NCBI GenBank assembly: GCA_963804375.1 | Contig: CAWDQE010000022.1 | Coordinates: forward strand, 186,001-250,000 | DNA: 64,000 nt | Direction: 5' to 3' | Source of the DNA: JANXQG01 sp963804375 | GTDB lineage: Bacteria > Planctomycetota > Planctomycetia > Pirellulales > Thermoguttaceae | In this document: in pieces, positions 43,354-52,061 of the stretch | How positions within the stretch are numbered: the first letter of the stretch is position 1 | Layout of the letters: each line of letters starts with the position of its first letter | Notes under the pieces: generated by a model | What the model was told of the DNA's origin: nothing | Database searches by the model: none | What the model saw: the letters and a program-made list of their open reading frames with translations, nothing else | Program-made: the position numbers and the translations under genes

Positions 43354-43671
43354 ATGGCCGAAAGAAGCAGCAGATATCAGTTTAGTCTTCGATCGTTGCT
43401 CCTTGTCACGGTGGTGCTAGCCGCCGCGTTCAGCTTGTTCCGCGTGGCATTTTCCAGTGACCTCCCGCGGGGCGTGCAGATTCTCGCGCTCGTTTGTGGG
43501 TTGTTGCTCTGCGGAGGAGTAATTGGTGCTGCGGTCGGACATGCTTTCATGACACCGCATGGCAGCATGGCTAAGCGGGGCGCGATTATAGGCGTAATCG
43601 TATTTCCGATCCTGTTGTTGTTTGCCGGGACCCTGTTTGTTATTCTAACCGCCGCCGAGAGGGTCCCATGA
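43354..43671 (+). CDS. small membrane protein with FSLRSLL motif
   Basis: 105 residues. MAERSSRYQFSLRSLLLVTV starts the protein, and two more helices follow (GVQILALVCGLLLCGGVIGA, AIIGVIVFPILLLFAGTLFV). It belongs with the small membrane proteins at 612 and 56170 by its N-terminus, but the rest differs. Last forward gene of the array. Function unknown. Confidence 0.65.
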   Translation: MAERSSRYQFSLRSLLLVTVVLAAAFSLFRVAFSSDLPRGVQILALVCGLLLCGGVIGAAVGHAFMTPHGSMAKRGAIIGVIVFPILLLFAGTLFVILTAAERVP

Positions 43672-43823
43672 TCACTACGTCAGAACTAACGCTGGAAACA
43701 AACGATCCGAATCGCAGCCCCTTCCTCTCGCCGCCCTTCGCCTCCGGCAGCCGCTGGTGCCGTGGCGGGTTGCGGGGTGCTGAGGGCGGGGACGCGGGCA
43801 TGGCGACACCGTGCGTTAGATGG

Positions 43824-44732
43824 CTACTTGGAAAGCCAGGGGCACCGTGTTGATAGCCTCCATCCTGCCCGAGGCCCCTTCTCATCCTCGGTCTGCGTCA
43901 TTACGGCATCGGATCGCTCGTCCTCAACTTTCGTGATCGTAACGACCTCCACAATGTCATCCGGCTCGGCAACGTGCAACGTCATTCCGATAAGAAGACC
44001 TTGTTTCTTCCCACGGTTCAGCGTGACGGGCGTATCCCTGAACTTCCAGTCGCACACGCTTGGCCGTGTCGTGTATTTCCCGACGCTAACGATTTGCGCT
44101 TCGATGGGGTGCGTCAACAGGTACGGCTTGAACTCTTCGGGCACTGCTGGAAACCCTTTTACCTTTTTCTCCTCATCTCCACACCGGAGCAGAAAAAAGC
44201 CGTGTGGACCCGCCCGAGATTCGGAACCATCGTTTACGGAATTGCAGAATCGCACTATTCCGTCGGCTGGCACGAGATACATCCTGTCTCCCCAAGCGAT
44301 GGGAACGAACTCCCCGGCGATCCCCTGGAATCCCTCCCGCTTGTTCGGAAAGGTGAACGAAAGTCGAAGCCTGCCCTTGGCCCAGGTGATGGCCCCGTAA
44401 TTGCGATCATATAAGCCCATACAGCCGTGCCACTCGAACAAGTAGCCGGCCTTGGGTGCAAGGATCAAGGAGACGTTCACGCCGAGGCCGTCACCAAAGT
44501 AATATTCGCCCGCCCATGCATGGTTCCCGAGCGTCTTGATTTCTTCTCGAATTTGCAGCCGTAGCGTCTTGGCCGTCGTTTCGGCTTGTGCCGAATGCTT
44601 GTCCAAGTCGCCTTGGTCAACCTTCTCGACGGTTTCCTTGGCACGTTTGGTTTCGCTCGTTGGTTCCGCCGAATTGGACTGCGTGGCAGCGGCTATGAAC
44701 AAGGCAACTGCACTGGGAACGATCGTCTTCAT
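43824..44732 (-). CDS. secreted hypothetical protein
   Basis: 302 residues, ATG 44732 with AAGGA nine bases before. Signal peptide MKTIVPSAVALFIAAATQSN cleaved near SNSA. A helical stretch with Lys and Glu (TKRAKETVEKVDQGDLDKHS) is followed by beta-rich sequence: WAGEYYFGDGLGVNVSLILA, GYLFEWHGCMGLYDRNYG, MYLVPADGIVRFCN. No family recognised. It has its own promoter (TATAAT at 44772) that overlaps the end of the tiny gene upstream. Confidence 0.7.
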   Translation of the reverse strand: MKTIVPSAVALFIAAATQSNSAEPTSETKRAKETVEKVDQGDLDKHSAQAETTAKTLRLQIREEIKTLGNHAWAGEYYFGDGLGVNVSLILAPKAGYLFEWHGCMGLYDRNYGAITWAKGRLRLSFTFPNKREGFQGIAGEFVPIAWGDRMYLVPADGIVRFCNSVNDGSESRAGPHGFFLLRCGDEEKKVKGFPAVPEEFKPYLLTHPIEAQIVSVGKYTTRPSVCDWKFRDTPVTLNRGKKQGLLIGMTLHVAEPDDIVEVVTITKVEDERSDAVMTQTEDEKGPRAGWRLSTRCPWLSK

Positions 44733-44771
44733 GGGGCGATCCTTTCGTTGTTCGGAGTCAACTTAGCCGTC

Positions 44772-44777
44772 ATTATA
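44772..44777 (-). promoter_or_regulatory. -10 box TATAAT on the minus strand
   Basis: GGTATAATGACG, 40 bases before ATG 44732. The box lies across the stop codon of the small ORF at 44773-44904. Confidence 0.5.
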
Positions 44778-44904
44778 CCAAAGCAAACGACTCCCCGCGG
44801 TACCGCTCCGACAGCCAGAGCAGCCCCTCCACGACCAGCAAGCCGTAGATCAGCCAGGTGGGCGTGGGATAGAAGGGGCGGCGGGTGCGGGTGGGGTCGG
44901 TCAT
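44773..44904 (-). CDS. 43-residue membrane peptide, truncated copy of an LRR-protein N-module
   Basis: ATG 44904 follows the LRR gene's TGA with one base between. The product MTDPTRTRRPFYPTPTWLIY, GLLVVEGLLWLSERYRGESF ends at TAA 44773. The start of the membrane LRR protein at 53984 is alike: LTPGRFVLALLAVEVLLWLS followed by ERFG. So this is the first 40 or so residues of that membrane module with the rest missing. It may be a leftover, or a tiny protein made from the LRR transcript. Confidence 0.5.
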   Translation of the reverse strand: MTDPTRTRRPFYPTPTWLIYGLLVVEGLLWLSERYRGESFALV

Positions 44905-44905
44905 G

Positions 44906-46045
44906 TCAGTGGGAAATGTTACAGTTCGGCAATGCCTGCTGGAGCTTCTTTACGCCTTCGTCCGTAACCGCGGTACCTTGGAGCCAAACCTCTTTCAGTT
45001 GGGTCATGCGTTTCAGGTGTTGCAATCCTGCGTCTGTAACCTTGGTGCCCCACAAGATTAGGTCTTGGAGTTGGGTGAGCCCCTTGAGGTGAACCAGCCC
45101 AGCATCGGTGACCATGGTATTCGTCAAGTCCAGCGATCGGAGTTGGGAAAACACTTTGAGATGTTCCAGACCGGCGTCGCTAATCTGGGTTCCCATCAAG
45201 TAGATCTCTTGGAGCTTGGTTAAACCTTTAATAGAGTCCAGTCCGGCATCGGTAACTTTCGTGTAGTCGAGTTCCAATGATCGAAGATCGGTCAGCCCTG
45301 TGAGGTGTACCAAACCCGCGTCGGTAACTTTGGTTGCCGCCAGGTCCAGCGATTCGAGTTGGGGCAGCTCTTTGAGGTTTACCAACCCTGCGTCGGTCAC
45401 CTTGGTTATTCCCAGGCTCAGCGAACGGAGTCTGGACAATCCTTTGAGGCTTGCCAGCCTGTTATCGGCGACCTGAGTTCCGTTCAGGTCCAGGGATTGA
45501 AGTGCTGTCAGTCCTTTAAGCTGGTTCAGCCCAGCGTCGGTAACAGCGGTCCAGGACAGGCCCAACGACTGGAGTTGGGGCAATCCTTTCAGGCTTGCGA
45601 GCCCAGCATCAGTCACCTGGCTCCCGTCCAACTTCAGTGATCGAAGTTGGGTCAACGCTTTGAGGTTTGTCAGTCCTGCGTCCGTCATTTGGATAACCTG
45701 CAGGTTCAGCGATTGGAGTTTCGTTAATCCTGTGATGTTTGCTAGCCCCGCGTCGGTCACCTTGGTTCCGCTCAGGTCCAGCAATTGGAGTTGGGTCAAT
45801 CCTTTGAGGTTTGCCAGCGCCGAGTCGCCAACCGGAGGATGTTGTGCTCGCCCGGACATGGGACTTCGGTACGCGAAAGATACCGAAATGATTGGCTTGC
45901 CAGGACTCTTCTCATCTTGAGTGACCCTGCCACCCAGCTTCTCGATCTCGGCAATCGCCTTCGCTTCGTCCGCCTTCGGTTCTGCCGCCCAGCAGAAAAC
46001 AGGGGCAAGCAGCAAGCCCAGCAGCGGGAGCAGGATTCTGTTCAT
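44906..46045 (-). CDS. secreted leucine-rich-repeat protein
   Basis: 379 residues, ATG 46045 with AAAGGA upstream. Signal peptide MNRILLPLLGLLLAPVFCWA. After a short linker (ADEAKAIAEIEKLGGRVTQD) come about eleven 24-residue repeats of the type LKGLTQLQSLxLxxTxVTDA, the GALA-like or Internalin-like LRR pattern common in planctomycetes. The end KKLQQALPNCNISH is the standard cap. LRR arcs bind proteins; the partner is unknown. A 43-residue ORF follows in the same transcript. Confidence 0.85.
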   Translation of the reverse strand: MNRILLPLLGLLLAPVFCWAAEPKADEAKAIAEIEKLGGRVTQDEKSPGKPIISVSFAYRSPMSGRAQHPPVGDSALANLKGLTQLQLLDLSGTKVTDAGLANITGLTKLQSLNLQVIQMTDAGLTNLKALTQLRSLKLDGSQVTDAGLASLKGLPQLQSLGLSWTAVTDAGLNQLKGLTALQSLDLNGTQVADNRLASLKGLSRLRSLSLGITKVTDAGLVNLKELPQLESLDLAATKVTDAGLVHLTGLTDLRSLELDYTKVTDAGLDSIKGLTKLQEIYLMGTQISDAGLEHLKVFSQLRSLDLTNTMVTDAGLVHLKGLTQLQDLILWGTKVTDAGLQHLKRMTQLKEVWLQGTAVTDEGVKKLQQALPNCNISH

Positions 46046-46968
46046 GGAATCGTCCTTTCTCGAAAGTGGGCTCGCAGAAAAAGCCGCCAGTGCATCCTGG
46101 CGGTCGGACCTCTGCTTGGACCAGCAGCCTCTATGATCATCTTCACCGCCAGCTTGCCTGCCGTCAACCAGCTACTCCGCTGCTGGGGCATTCCGCGTTC
46201 CTTGCAAGATAGCCATTCTCGCCCACGCCGCCAAAGCCCCGGCCGCCTCCGTTCTGAAGGTCGAGAGGCCGGGCATGAGCCAGCTCGCCTGGGACTGCGA
46301 TGCCTACGGATGTTCCGCCAGTGGCGAGCGATTTTGCTCAGCTGAGCAAGAAGTGGCCTGAGACAAGGGCATCTCGTGCGCCGCCTACCACGCTCCTATC
46401 GAGGGCGCTGAAGGCGGCCCTGGCAATGCTTGCCCTGAGGTGTCAGGCCGAGACCAAGATGCTGCTGGAAATGATGCTAAAGAGTTATGGCTTTATGACC
46501 AGAAGATGCACTTCGGGCCCCCATCTGATGCCTTATGGTAGTCTCAGACCCGCCATTAGGATTGCTTGGCCGCCCTTTTTGACGGAATTCTCTTGACCTC
46601 GACGGTTGCTATTTTTCGAGCGAGGATGCATACTAAACCACATCCAGCACTGGCGGCTCCTTCCGCCTTCACCCACCTTGAGGCAGCGCGTCCGCTCCTT
46701 GCTGCCACTCCGGTCGGATTGTTCCGCCCGAAGCCGGCCAACAGCGGACCTTTCGACAATCCGGTTCCGTCTTTGAAGCCGCGGTGAGCGGATTCGACCG
46801 GGAAGCTCTGCCTCGATTCTTACGCTCTCCTTCTCGGCTTTTGAGCGAATCTCCGTTTTGGCGTCGGATTGACAGACGGGACGTTGACCCGATCGGCTGA
46901 TTCGCGGTTGCACCCTTTCCGAAGATGGCCTTGATTCTTGTTCACCTTGTAGATGCGGATACGAAACC
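46046..46968. other. gene-free stretch
   Basis: Palindrome copy 8 lies at 46331-46352. An open frame through it (LSRALKAALAMLALRCQAET, KMLLEMMLKSYGFMTRR) has protein-like composition and may be a remnant, but no family is recognised. No clear promoter is seen for the PEP-CTERM gene. Confidence 0.45.
46331..46352. repeat. 22-bp palindrome, copy 8
   Basis: Left half perfect; two changes at the right end (CAAGAA for CAAAAT). Confidence 0.85.
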
Positions 46969-49900
46969 ATGAAACTTGCCTGCTTGAGACAAAGAACGCT
47001 TGCCAAATCCTCCCAGAATAGCAGCTTTCGACCGGCTCGGTTGTGGGCCGTGGGCTTCGCGACCTTTGTTGTCGTGTCGGTCATGCTCGCGGCTGTCCCG
47101 CTGCGCGCGGCCAGTTATAGCTGGGCAGTTTCCGCTGGCGACTGGTCCGTTGCGTCAAACTGGGGTGGTTCTCTTCTTCCGACCAGCAGCGGCACGGCCT
47201 ACGTCGTCAACGGCGGGACGGTGAACGTCACTCAGCTTGGTGAGACATGCGGCACACTTTCGCTGGGCAGTGGCGCGGGAAGCGGAACGGTTCAGATGAC
47301 AGGCGGCAGCCTCTCCGCGGTATCCTACGAGAATGTGGGCGACTCCGGCACGGGGACCTTCACGCAGTCGGGCGGGATCAACAATTGCGGCGCCAGTCTC
47401 TATCTCGGCGAAAACACCGGCAGCAGCGGCGCGTACAACCTTAACGGCGGGCTGCTCATCCTCTCGTCACTGAGCCAAGGTTCAGGATCGGCGGCGTTCA
47501 ACTTCAGCGGCGGCACGCTTCGCGCCGGCAGTGGTTTTTCCAGCAACGTTTCCATGACCCTCAGCAATGGCGGCGGCGGAGCGACGTTCGATACGGCCGG
47601 CTATTCCGTGACGCTGGCCGGCCCCCTTTCCGGTTCGGGCAGCCTGACCATGATCGGCTCGGGCGCCTTGACCTTCACGGGCGCGAACACCTACAGCGGC
47701 GGCACGACACTTGGCAACGGCACGTTGATCGCCGGCTCGACTGGTTCTTTGGGCAGCGGCCTCTTGGCCCTCAACGGCGGCACGCTGCAAGGCGCCTATG
47801 ACGGCGGCGGCAGCTATACCTACTTGCCGAACAACATCCTCGTCACTGCGACTGCCAGCAGTACGCTCAACGCGCCCAGCGGCCAAAACCTGCCCTTGAG
47901 CGGCAATTTGACCGGCTCGGGCACGCTCACCAAGATCGGCGGCTATAGCGTTTTCCTAGCCGGCAACAACGGCGGCTTCAGCGGGACGTACGTCAACAAC
48001 GTCAGCAATACGATGTTGGTCGGCAGCGGCGCAGGCAGCGCCGTCGCAAGCTGGGTGGTCAACGGCGGCAATCTGTGCAACACGGCGGCCGGCACGCAGG
48101 CAATCAGCCTGGGCGCCCTGTCGGGGAGCGGCGGCGACCTGGGTAACAATGATCCCAGCAATGGGCAAGTGACTTATAGGGTCGGCGCCTTGAATACCAG
48201 CACCACCTTTAGCGGCAGCATCGTCAACTCGGTGGGTGGCGGCGGCACGACGGTCCTGGTCAAGACCGGCAGCGGCACGCTGGCGCTCACGGGCGCCAAT
48301 TCCTACAGCGACGGCACCCAGATCAACGGCGGCGTACTCAACTTCGCTTCCGGGTCCCTGCCCATTTCCAACTCCAACATCAGCTTCGGCGGCGGCACGC
48401 TGCAATGGGCGACGCGCAACACGCAGGACGTATCGTCCGGCATCGCGCCCATCGCCGCTGGGCAAGCCGCCCTAATCGACACCAACGGCAACAGCGTGAC
48501 CTTCGCTTCCCCCTTGAGCGGCCCCGGCGGATTGACGAAAACGGGCAGCGGAACGCTTAACCTGGCAAATTCAGTCAACAGTTTCGCGGGAAATATAGTC
48601 GTAAGCGGCGGAACGTTGGTCGCGGGCGCGTCAGGCGACCCGAATTCGGTTAATCCCACCTCATCGGCACTGGGTAACGTTCAACTCGCTCGACGGACGA
48701 TATCGGTCAATAACGGCGCAACACTACAATTCACTTCCGGCAACGTTTTCGGCGGTGCTGCCCAAACCAACGACATCGTCGCAACGCCAATCGTGATCGA
48801 TGCGGGCGGCGCCGTTGTCAACGCAGCCAACAGCAATAATATAGTTGGCCCCGTCGTCCTGAGCGGTGGCACGCTGACGAGCGGTTCCGGCAATGCGTCA
48901 GTTTACCTTGCATGGCAACTTACGGCGGGCTCGATCACCGTCAACACGGCTCCTTCGCTCATGTCGGGCACCGGCAGCTATTCCGGTTTCAACATGGCCT
49001 CGAGCACGACGTTCAATGTGGGCGCGACCGGCGGTCCGGGTTTCGACCTAACAGTTTCTGCTCCATTAGCGGACCTGCAAAACAATCTCGGCTCGTCGAC
49101 TCTCGTGAAGATCGGGGCCGGATCGATGCTCGTTTCCAATAGTAACAACAGCTATTCGGGCGGAACGACAATCGGCGGCGGCGTCCTTACCTTCACGAAC
49201 GGCGCGCTTGGCGGCGGCAATGTTAGTTTTTCCGGCGGCACGCTGCAATACGCCGGTGGCTACAGCGATAACCTCGGTTTGCGAGTCAAGAACAGCGCGA
49301 GCGCTATTGCGATTGATACAAATGGCAATTCGGTGATGAGTTCTGCGTTCGACGGAACCAACGTCGGCGGGCTCATAAAGAACGGCGCCGGCACATTAGT
49401 GGTTGGAGGAACGTGTGGTTACTTGGGCCCAACCACAATCAACGCGGGAACATTGCAACTCGGTGCTGCAACCGGATCGCTGTCGATTGCCAACTCGGGC
49501 TTCGAGACTCCTCAGGTGGGAAACGGCCTTTGGACCTACGACACCACCGGTGGGGTTTGGAACTTCGCGGGCACTAGCGGTATCGCGGCCGACAATTCTC
49601 AATTTCTCAATACGGCCCCCGGAGGTACTCAAGCAGCATTTCTTCAGAACTCGTCCAGTTTTTCACAGTCGATTTCCGTCGGTGTTACCGGCATTTATGA
49701 CCTGTCGTTCGAAGCTACCAATCGACCGGGCTACAATGCCGACAATCTGGCTATCGACGTGGACGGTGTCAGCGTGCAATCGTGGTCGTTTCTCCGGCTG
49801 AACAGCGGCAGCGTATTCCAGACCTTCGCGGTTGGTATCCCGTTGACTGCCGGTACACATACGCTGGCATTTGTCGGAGCATCATCCGGCGGTGATACGA

Positions 49901-51138
49901 CAACACTAATTGATAATATCTCGACTAGCGCAAACGCTCACGGTTCGTTGCCCAGCGGCGGGGCCGTCAGTCTCACGGGTCCTAGTGCCATGTTGGATGT
50001 AAATGGTGCGAGCCAGGTGATCGGCTCCTTCGCCGGCGTCGCGGGCACCTCTATCCTCGACACTGGTTCATTGACTGTGGGCGACAGCAGTTCCACGACA
50101 TTTTCCGGAAGCATCAGCGGTGCTGGCGGCAGCCTAACCAAGGCCGGCTCTGGTACGCTGAACCTCGGCGGCAGCAACACCTACACCGGCCCGACCACGA
50201 TCAGCCAGGGCAAGCTGGTCGCCGATGGCTGGCTGACGAATTCGGCCGTCAGCGTCAACGGCGGCACCTTGGGCGGCACGGGCTATCTCAGCAGCGTGAC
50301 GGTTAACGTGCGCGGAACTCTGGCTCCAGGCGATCCGCTTGGCGTCTTGCACTTGAGCGGAAACCTCGTGCTGGCGGCTGGTGCGGCGATGGACTTCGAC
50401 CTCGATGGCGTCTCGACCGACGACGAACTCTCCATGCCCTCCGGCAGTTTGACCTTCAGCGGCCAGCAGTTCTCGAATTTCGGCTTCACCTGGTCGGCAG
50501 GCTTCGGGCCTGGCACCTATACGCTGGTCAACGCCAAGTCGATCAGCGGCCTGGGGAGCAACCTCAGCGGCTCGATCGATGGTCTGCCGGCCTCGCTCTC
50601 CGTCTCGAACAACGATCTGCTGCTCACGGTTGTGCCGGAGCCTTCGACCTCGGCACTGTTTGGGGCGGGCGTTGTGGGGCTGATCGGTTGGGTGTGGCAG
50701 AAGCGATCAAGGAATTCGAGAGTCACGTGCCAAAGGAGAGTAGCAATGTTCGATAAGACGATGATGCGAGGTTTGATGGCGGTGGCGTTGGTGGCGACTT
50801 TGCTTGTCGGGATGGCGATGGCTGATAACGTCATTCTCCCCTCGGGGTTAGCTCCGGGATCGGAGTACCAGATTGCCTTCGTAACGGCGGATTTTACAAG
50901 CGGGACGAGCGGTTTAGAAAGCTACTACAACAGTTTTGCAACGACCGAGGCGCGCAAGGCGCAACCCTCAATTCTCTGGGGGCGACCTGGTCAGCGATCA
51001 CGTCGACGTATGACGGAACGAACTTATATAACGCTACCGCCAACGTGCCGCTCGCCCCCGCGAACACCCCAATATACAACACCCGAGGCCAGCTTGTGGC
51101 ATCCGGGTACGCGCAACTCTGGAGTAGTACTGGTTTGA
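46969..51138 (+). CDS. PEP-CTERM autotransporter-repeat protein, reading through into the next gene
   Basis: Signal segment RLWAVGFATFVVVSVMLAAV ending near LRAA. The body is built of autotransporter-associated beta-strand repeats (GALTFTGANTYSGGTTLGNG, LVKTGSGTLALTGANSYSDG, LTKAGSGTLNLGGSNTYTGP). A PEP-CTERM sorting signal VVPEPSTSALFGAGVVGLIG plus WVWQKRSRNSR lies at about residue 1220, where the protein should end. No stop follows; the frame runs on for about 165 residues through the start of the downstream gene (50746) to 51138. Secretion and sorting would need an exosortase encoded elsewhere. Without a stop the sorting signal is internal and may fail. Confidence 0.75.
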   Translation: MKLACLRQRTLAKSSQNSSFRPARLWAVGFATFVVVSVMLAAVPLRAASYSWAVSAGDWSVASNWGGSLLPTSSGTAYVVNGGTVNVTQLGETCGTLSLGSGAGSGTVQMTGGSLSAVSYENVGDSGTGTFTQSGGINNCGASLYLGENTGSSGAYNLNGGLLILSSLSQGSGSAAFNFSGGTLRAGSGFSSNVSMTLSNGGGGATFDTAGYSVTLAGPLSGSGSLTMIGSGALTFTGANTYSGGTTLGNGTLIAGSTGSLGSGLLALNGGTLQGAYDGGGSYTYLPNNILVTATASSTLNAPSGQNLPLSGNLTGSGTLTKIGGYSVFLAGNNGGFSGTYVNNVSNTMLVGSGAGSAVASWVVNGGNLCNTAAGTQAISLGALSGSGGDLGNNDPSNGQVTYRVGALNTSTTFSGSIVNSVGGGGTTVLVKTGSGTLALTGANSYSDGTQINGGVLNFASGSLPISNSNISFGGGTLQWATRNTQDVSSGIAPIAAGQAALIDTNGNSVTFASPLSGPGGLTKTGSGTLNLANSVNSFAGNIVVSGGTLVAGASGDPNSVNPTSSALGNVQLARRTISVNNGATLQFTSGNVFGGAAQTNDIVATPIVIDAGGAVVNAANSNNIVGPVVLSGGTLTSGSGNASVYLAWQLTAGSITVNTAPSLMSGTGSYSGFNMASSTTFNVGATGGPGFDLTVSAPLADLQNNLGSSTLVKIGAGSMLVSNSNNSYSGGTTIGGGVLTFTNGALGGGNVSFSGGTLQYAGGYSDNLGLRVKNSASAIAIDTNGNSVMSSAFDGTNVGGLIKNGAGTLVVGGTCGYLGPTTINAGTLQLGAATGSLSIANSGFETPQVGNGLWTYDTTGGVWNFAGTSGIAADNSQFLNTAPGGTQAAFLQNSSSFSQSISVGVTGIYDLSFEATNRPGYNADNLAIDVDGVSVQSWSFLRLNSGSVFQTFAVGIPLTAGTHTLAFVGASSGGDTTTLIDNISTSANAHGSLPSGGAVSLTGPSAMLDVNGASQVIGSFAGVAGTSILDTGSLTVGDSSSTTFSGSISGAGGSLTKAGSGTLNLGGSNTYTGPTTISQGKLVADGWLTNSAVSVNGGTLGGTGYLSSVTVNVRGTLAPGDPLGVLHLSGNLVLAAGAAMDFDLDGVSTDDELSMPSGSLTFSGQQFSNFGFTWSAGFGPGTYTLVNAKSISGLGSNLSGSIDGLPASLSVSNNDLLLTVVPEPSTSALFGAGVVGLIGWVWQKRSRNSRVTCQRRVAMFDKTMMRGLMAVALVATLLVGMAMADNVILPSGLAPGSEYQIAFVTADFTSGTSGLESYYNSFATTEARKAQPSILWGRPGQRSRRRMTERTYITLPPTCRSPPRTPQYTTPEASLWHPGTRNSGVVLV

Positions 51139-51464
51139 CTAATCCAATCTTATTCGACCAGGTCGGGGGCGAGATCGCGGACTACGTCTATACTGGGTGC
51201 GGTTGGAATGGGCAGGGCTCGATAGGTTCGTCTCTAGGCAATAATATCGCCGTCCTTGCCGGATACAGCCTTTACACCGCTAACACTAATAGCGACTCCT
51301 GGTTGTGCCAGGATGACGTGGGACCTCCCACTTATCGGGACCCCATCTACGCCATCTCATCCCCCATCAGCGTCGTCCCCGAACCTTCCGCCCTCGCCCT
51401 CTTCGGCGCCGGTGCTATGGGGCTGATTGCCTACGTTTGGCGGCGGCGTAGGGCGAAGGCTTGA
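50746..51464 (+). pseudogene. second PEP-CTERM protein gene, one frameshift
   Basis: ATG 50746 with AAAGGAG about eight bases upstream; signal peptide MMRGLMAVALVATLLVGMAM. It continues NVILPSGLAPGSEYQIAFVT and ends prematurely in frame 1 at 51138. An indel near 50960-50985 shifts the frame to LNSLGATWSAITSTYDGTNL, then IYNTRGQLVASGYAQLWSST and SVVPEPSALALFGAGAMGLI plus AYVWRRRRAKA, a complete PEP-CTERM signal. Joined, it would be about 240 residues. Because its start is in frame with the upstream protein, the two genes are fused in reading frame. Confidence 0.7.
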
Positions 51465-51569
51465 CGACCGCGAACTTCGGGTCACAGCCACCCCGCTCCA
51501 CACACACTGCCACCAACGAAAGAGACGGCGGGCCCATTGGTACTGCGAAGCCTTCTATGTCTAATGCTA

Positions 51570-51591
51570 ATTTTGCTCGGGTGAGCAAAAT
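51570..51591. repeat. 22-bp palindrome, copy 9
   Basis: Two changes, both central (CGGGTG); arms perfect. Confidence 0.85.
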
Positions 51592-51904
51592 GCCTTCGGT
51601 AGCCACACCTTCCGGGCCATCGGGCTACTTTTTGCCCACAGGCAGGAATCCGAGTGATCTAGCTGTTGTCGAGTTGGTTCAACTTGCAGTCCTTCGAGGA
51701 TAGCGAGATCAGCTTCAAGTAGTGCGCTGGCCGTATTCGATCGAGCCAAGGTCACGGCCGACGATCTTCGACACGATGAGCTAGGTCGAGTCTATGCGAT
51801 AGCGGTCATCCCTCGCTGAAGGCCTTGGCGGACCTCGTGGTGTGGTTCGAGGCGCCCAAGGACTATCTGAAGATTTGGCGAGAGGTCTTCTACAAGGATC
51901 GCGG

Positions 51905-51926
51905 ACTTTGCTCAGCTGAGCAAAAT
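51905..51926. repeat. 22-bp palindrome, copy 10
   Basis: One change (C for T at position 2); centre CAGCTG intact. Confidence 0.9.
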
Positions 51927-52061
51927 TCAGAAGCGACGTGAGGTGGGGCATCCCGAGCCTCCGGAACCATTCTGCGCTGCCGTTCGTCTATTTCAGGGCT
52001 CCTGGCACACCGGCCGCCCCCGTAGTACGATAGATAAAGCCTCCTGAGAAGGGAACCGATC

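Larger units (their letters stand above)
51465..52061. other. gene-free stretch with two palindromes
   Basis: Copies 9 and 10 lie 313 bases apart. The second is inside an open frame reading HPSLKALADLVVWFEAPKDY then LKIWREVFYKDRGLCSAEQN, ending at 51941, which looks like the tail of a decayed gene of unknown family. Confidence 0.5.

Noticed and set aside
36562..43671. Integron with attC sites
   Set aside because: The spacers are repeated and partly symmetric (CGCCGCCC...GGGCGGCG), but lack the GTTRRRY/RYYYAAC core sites, and no tyrosine integrase gene is present.
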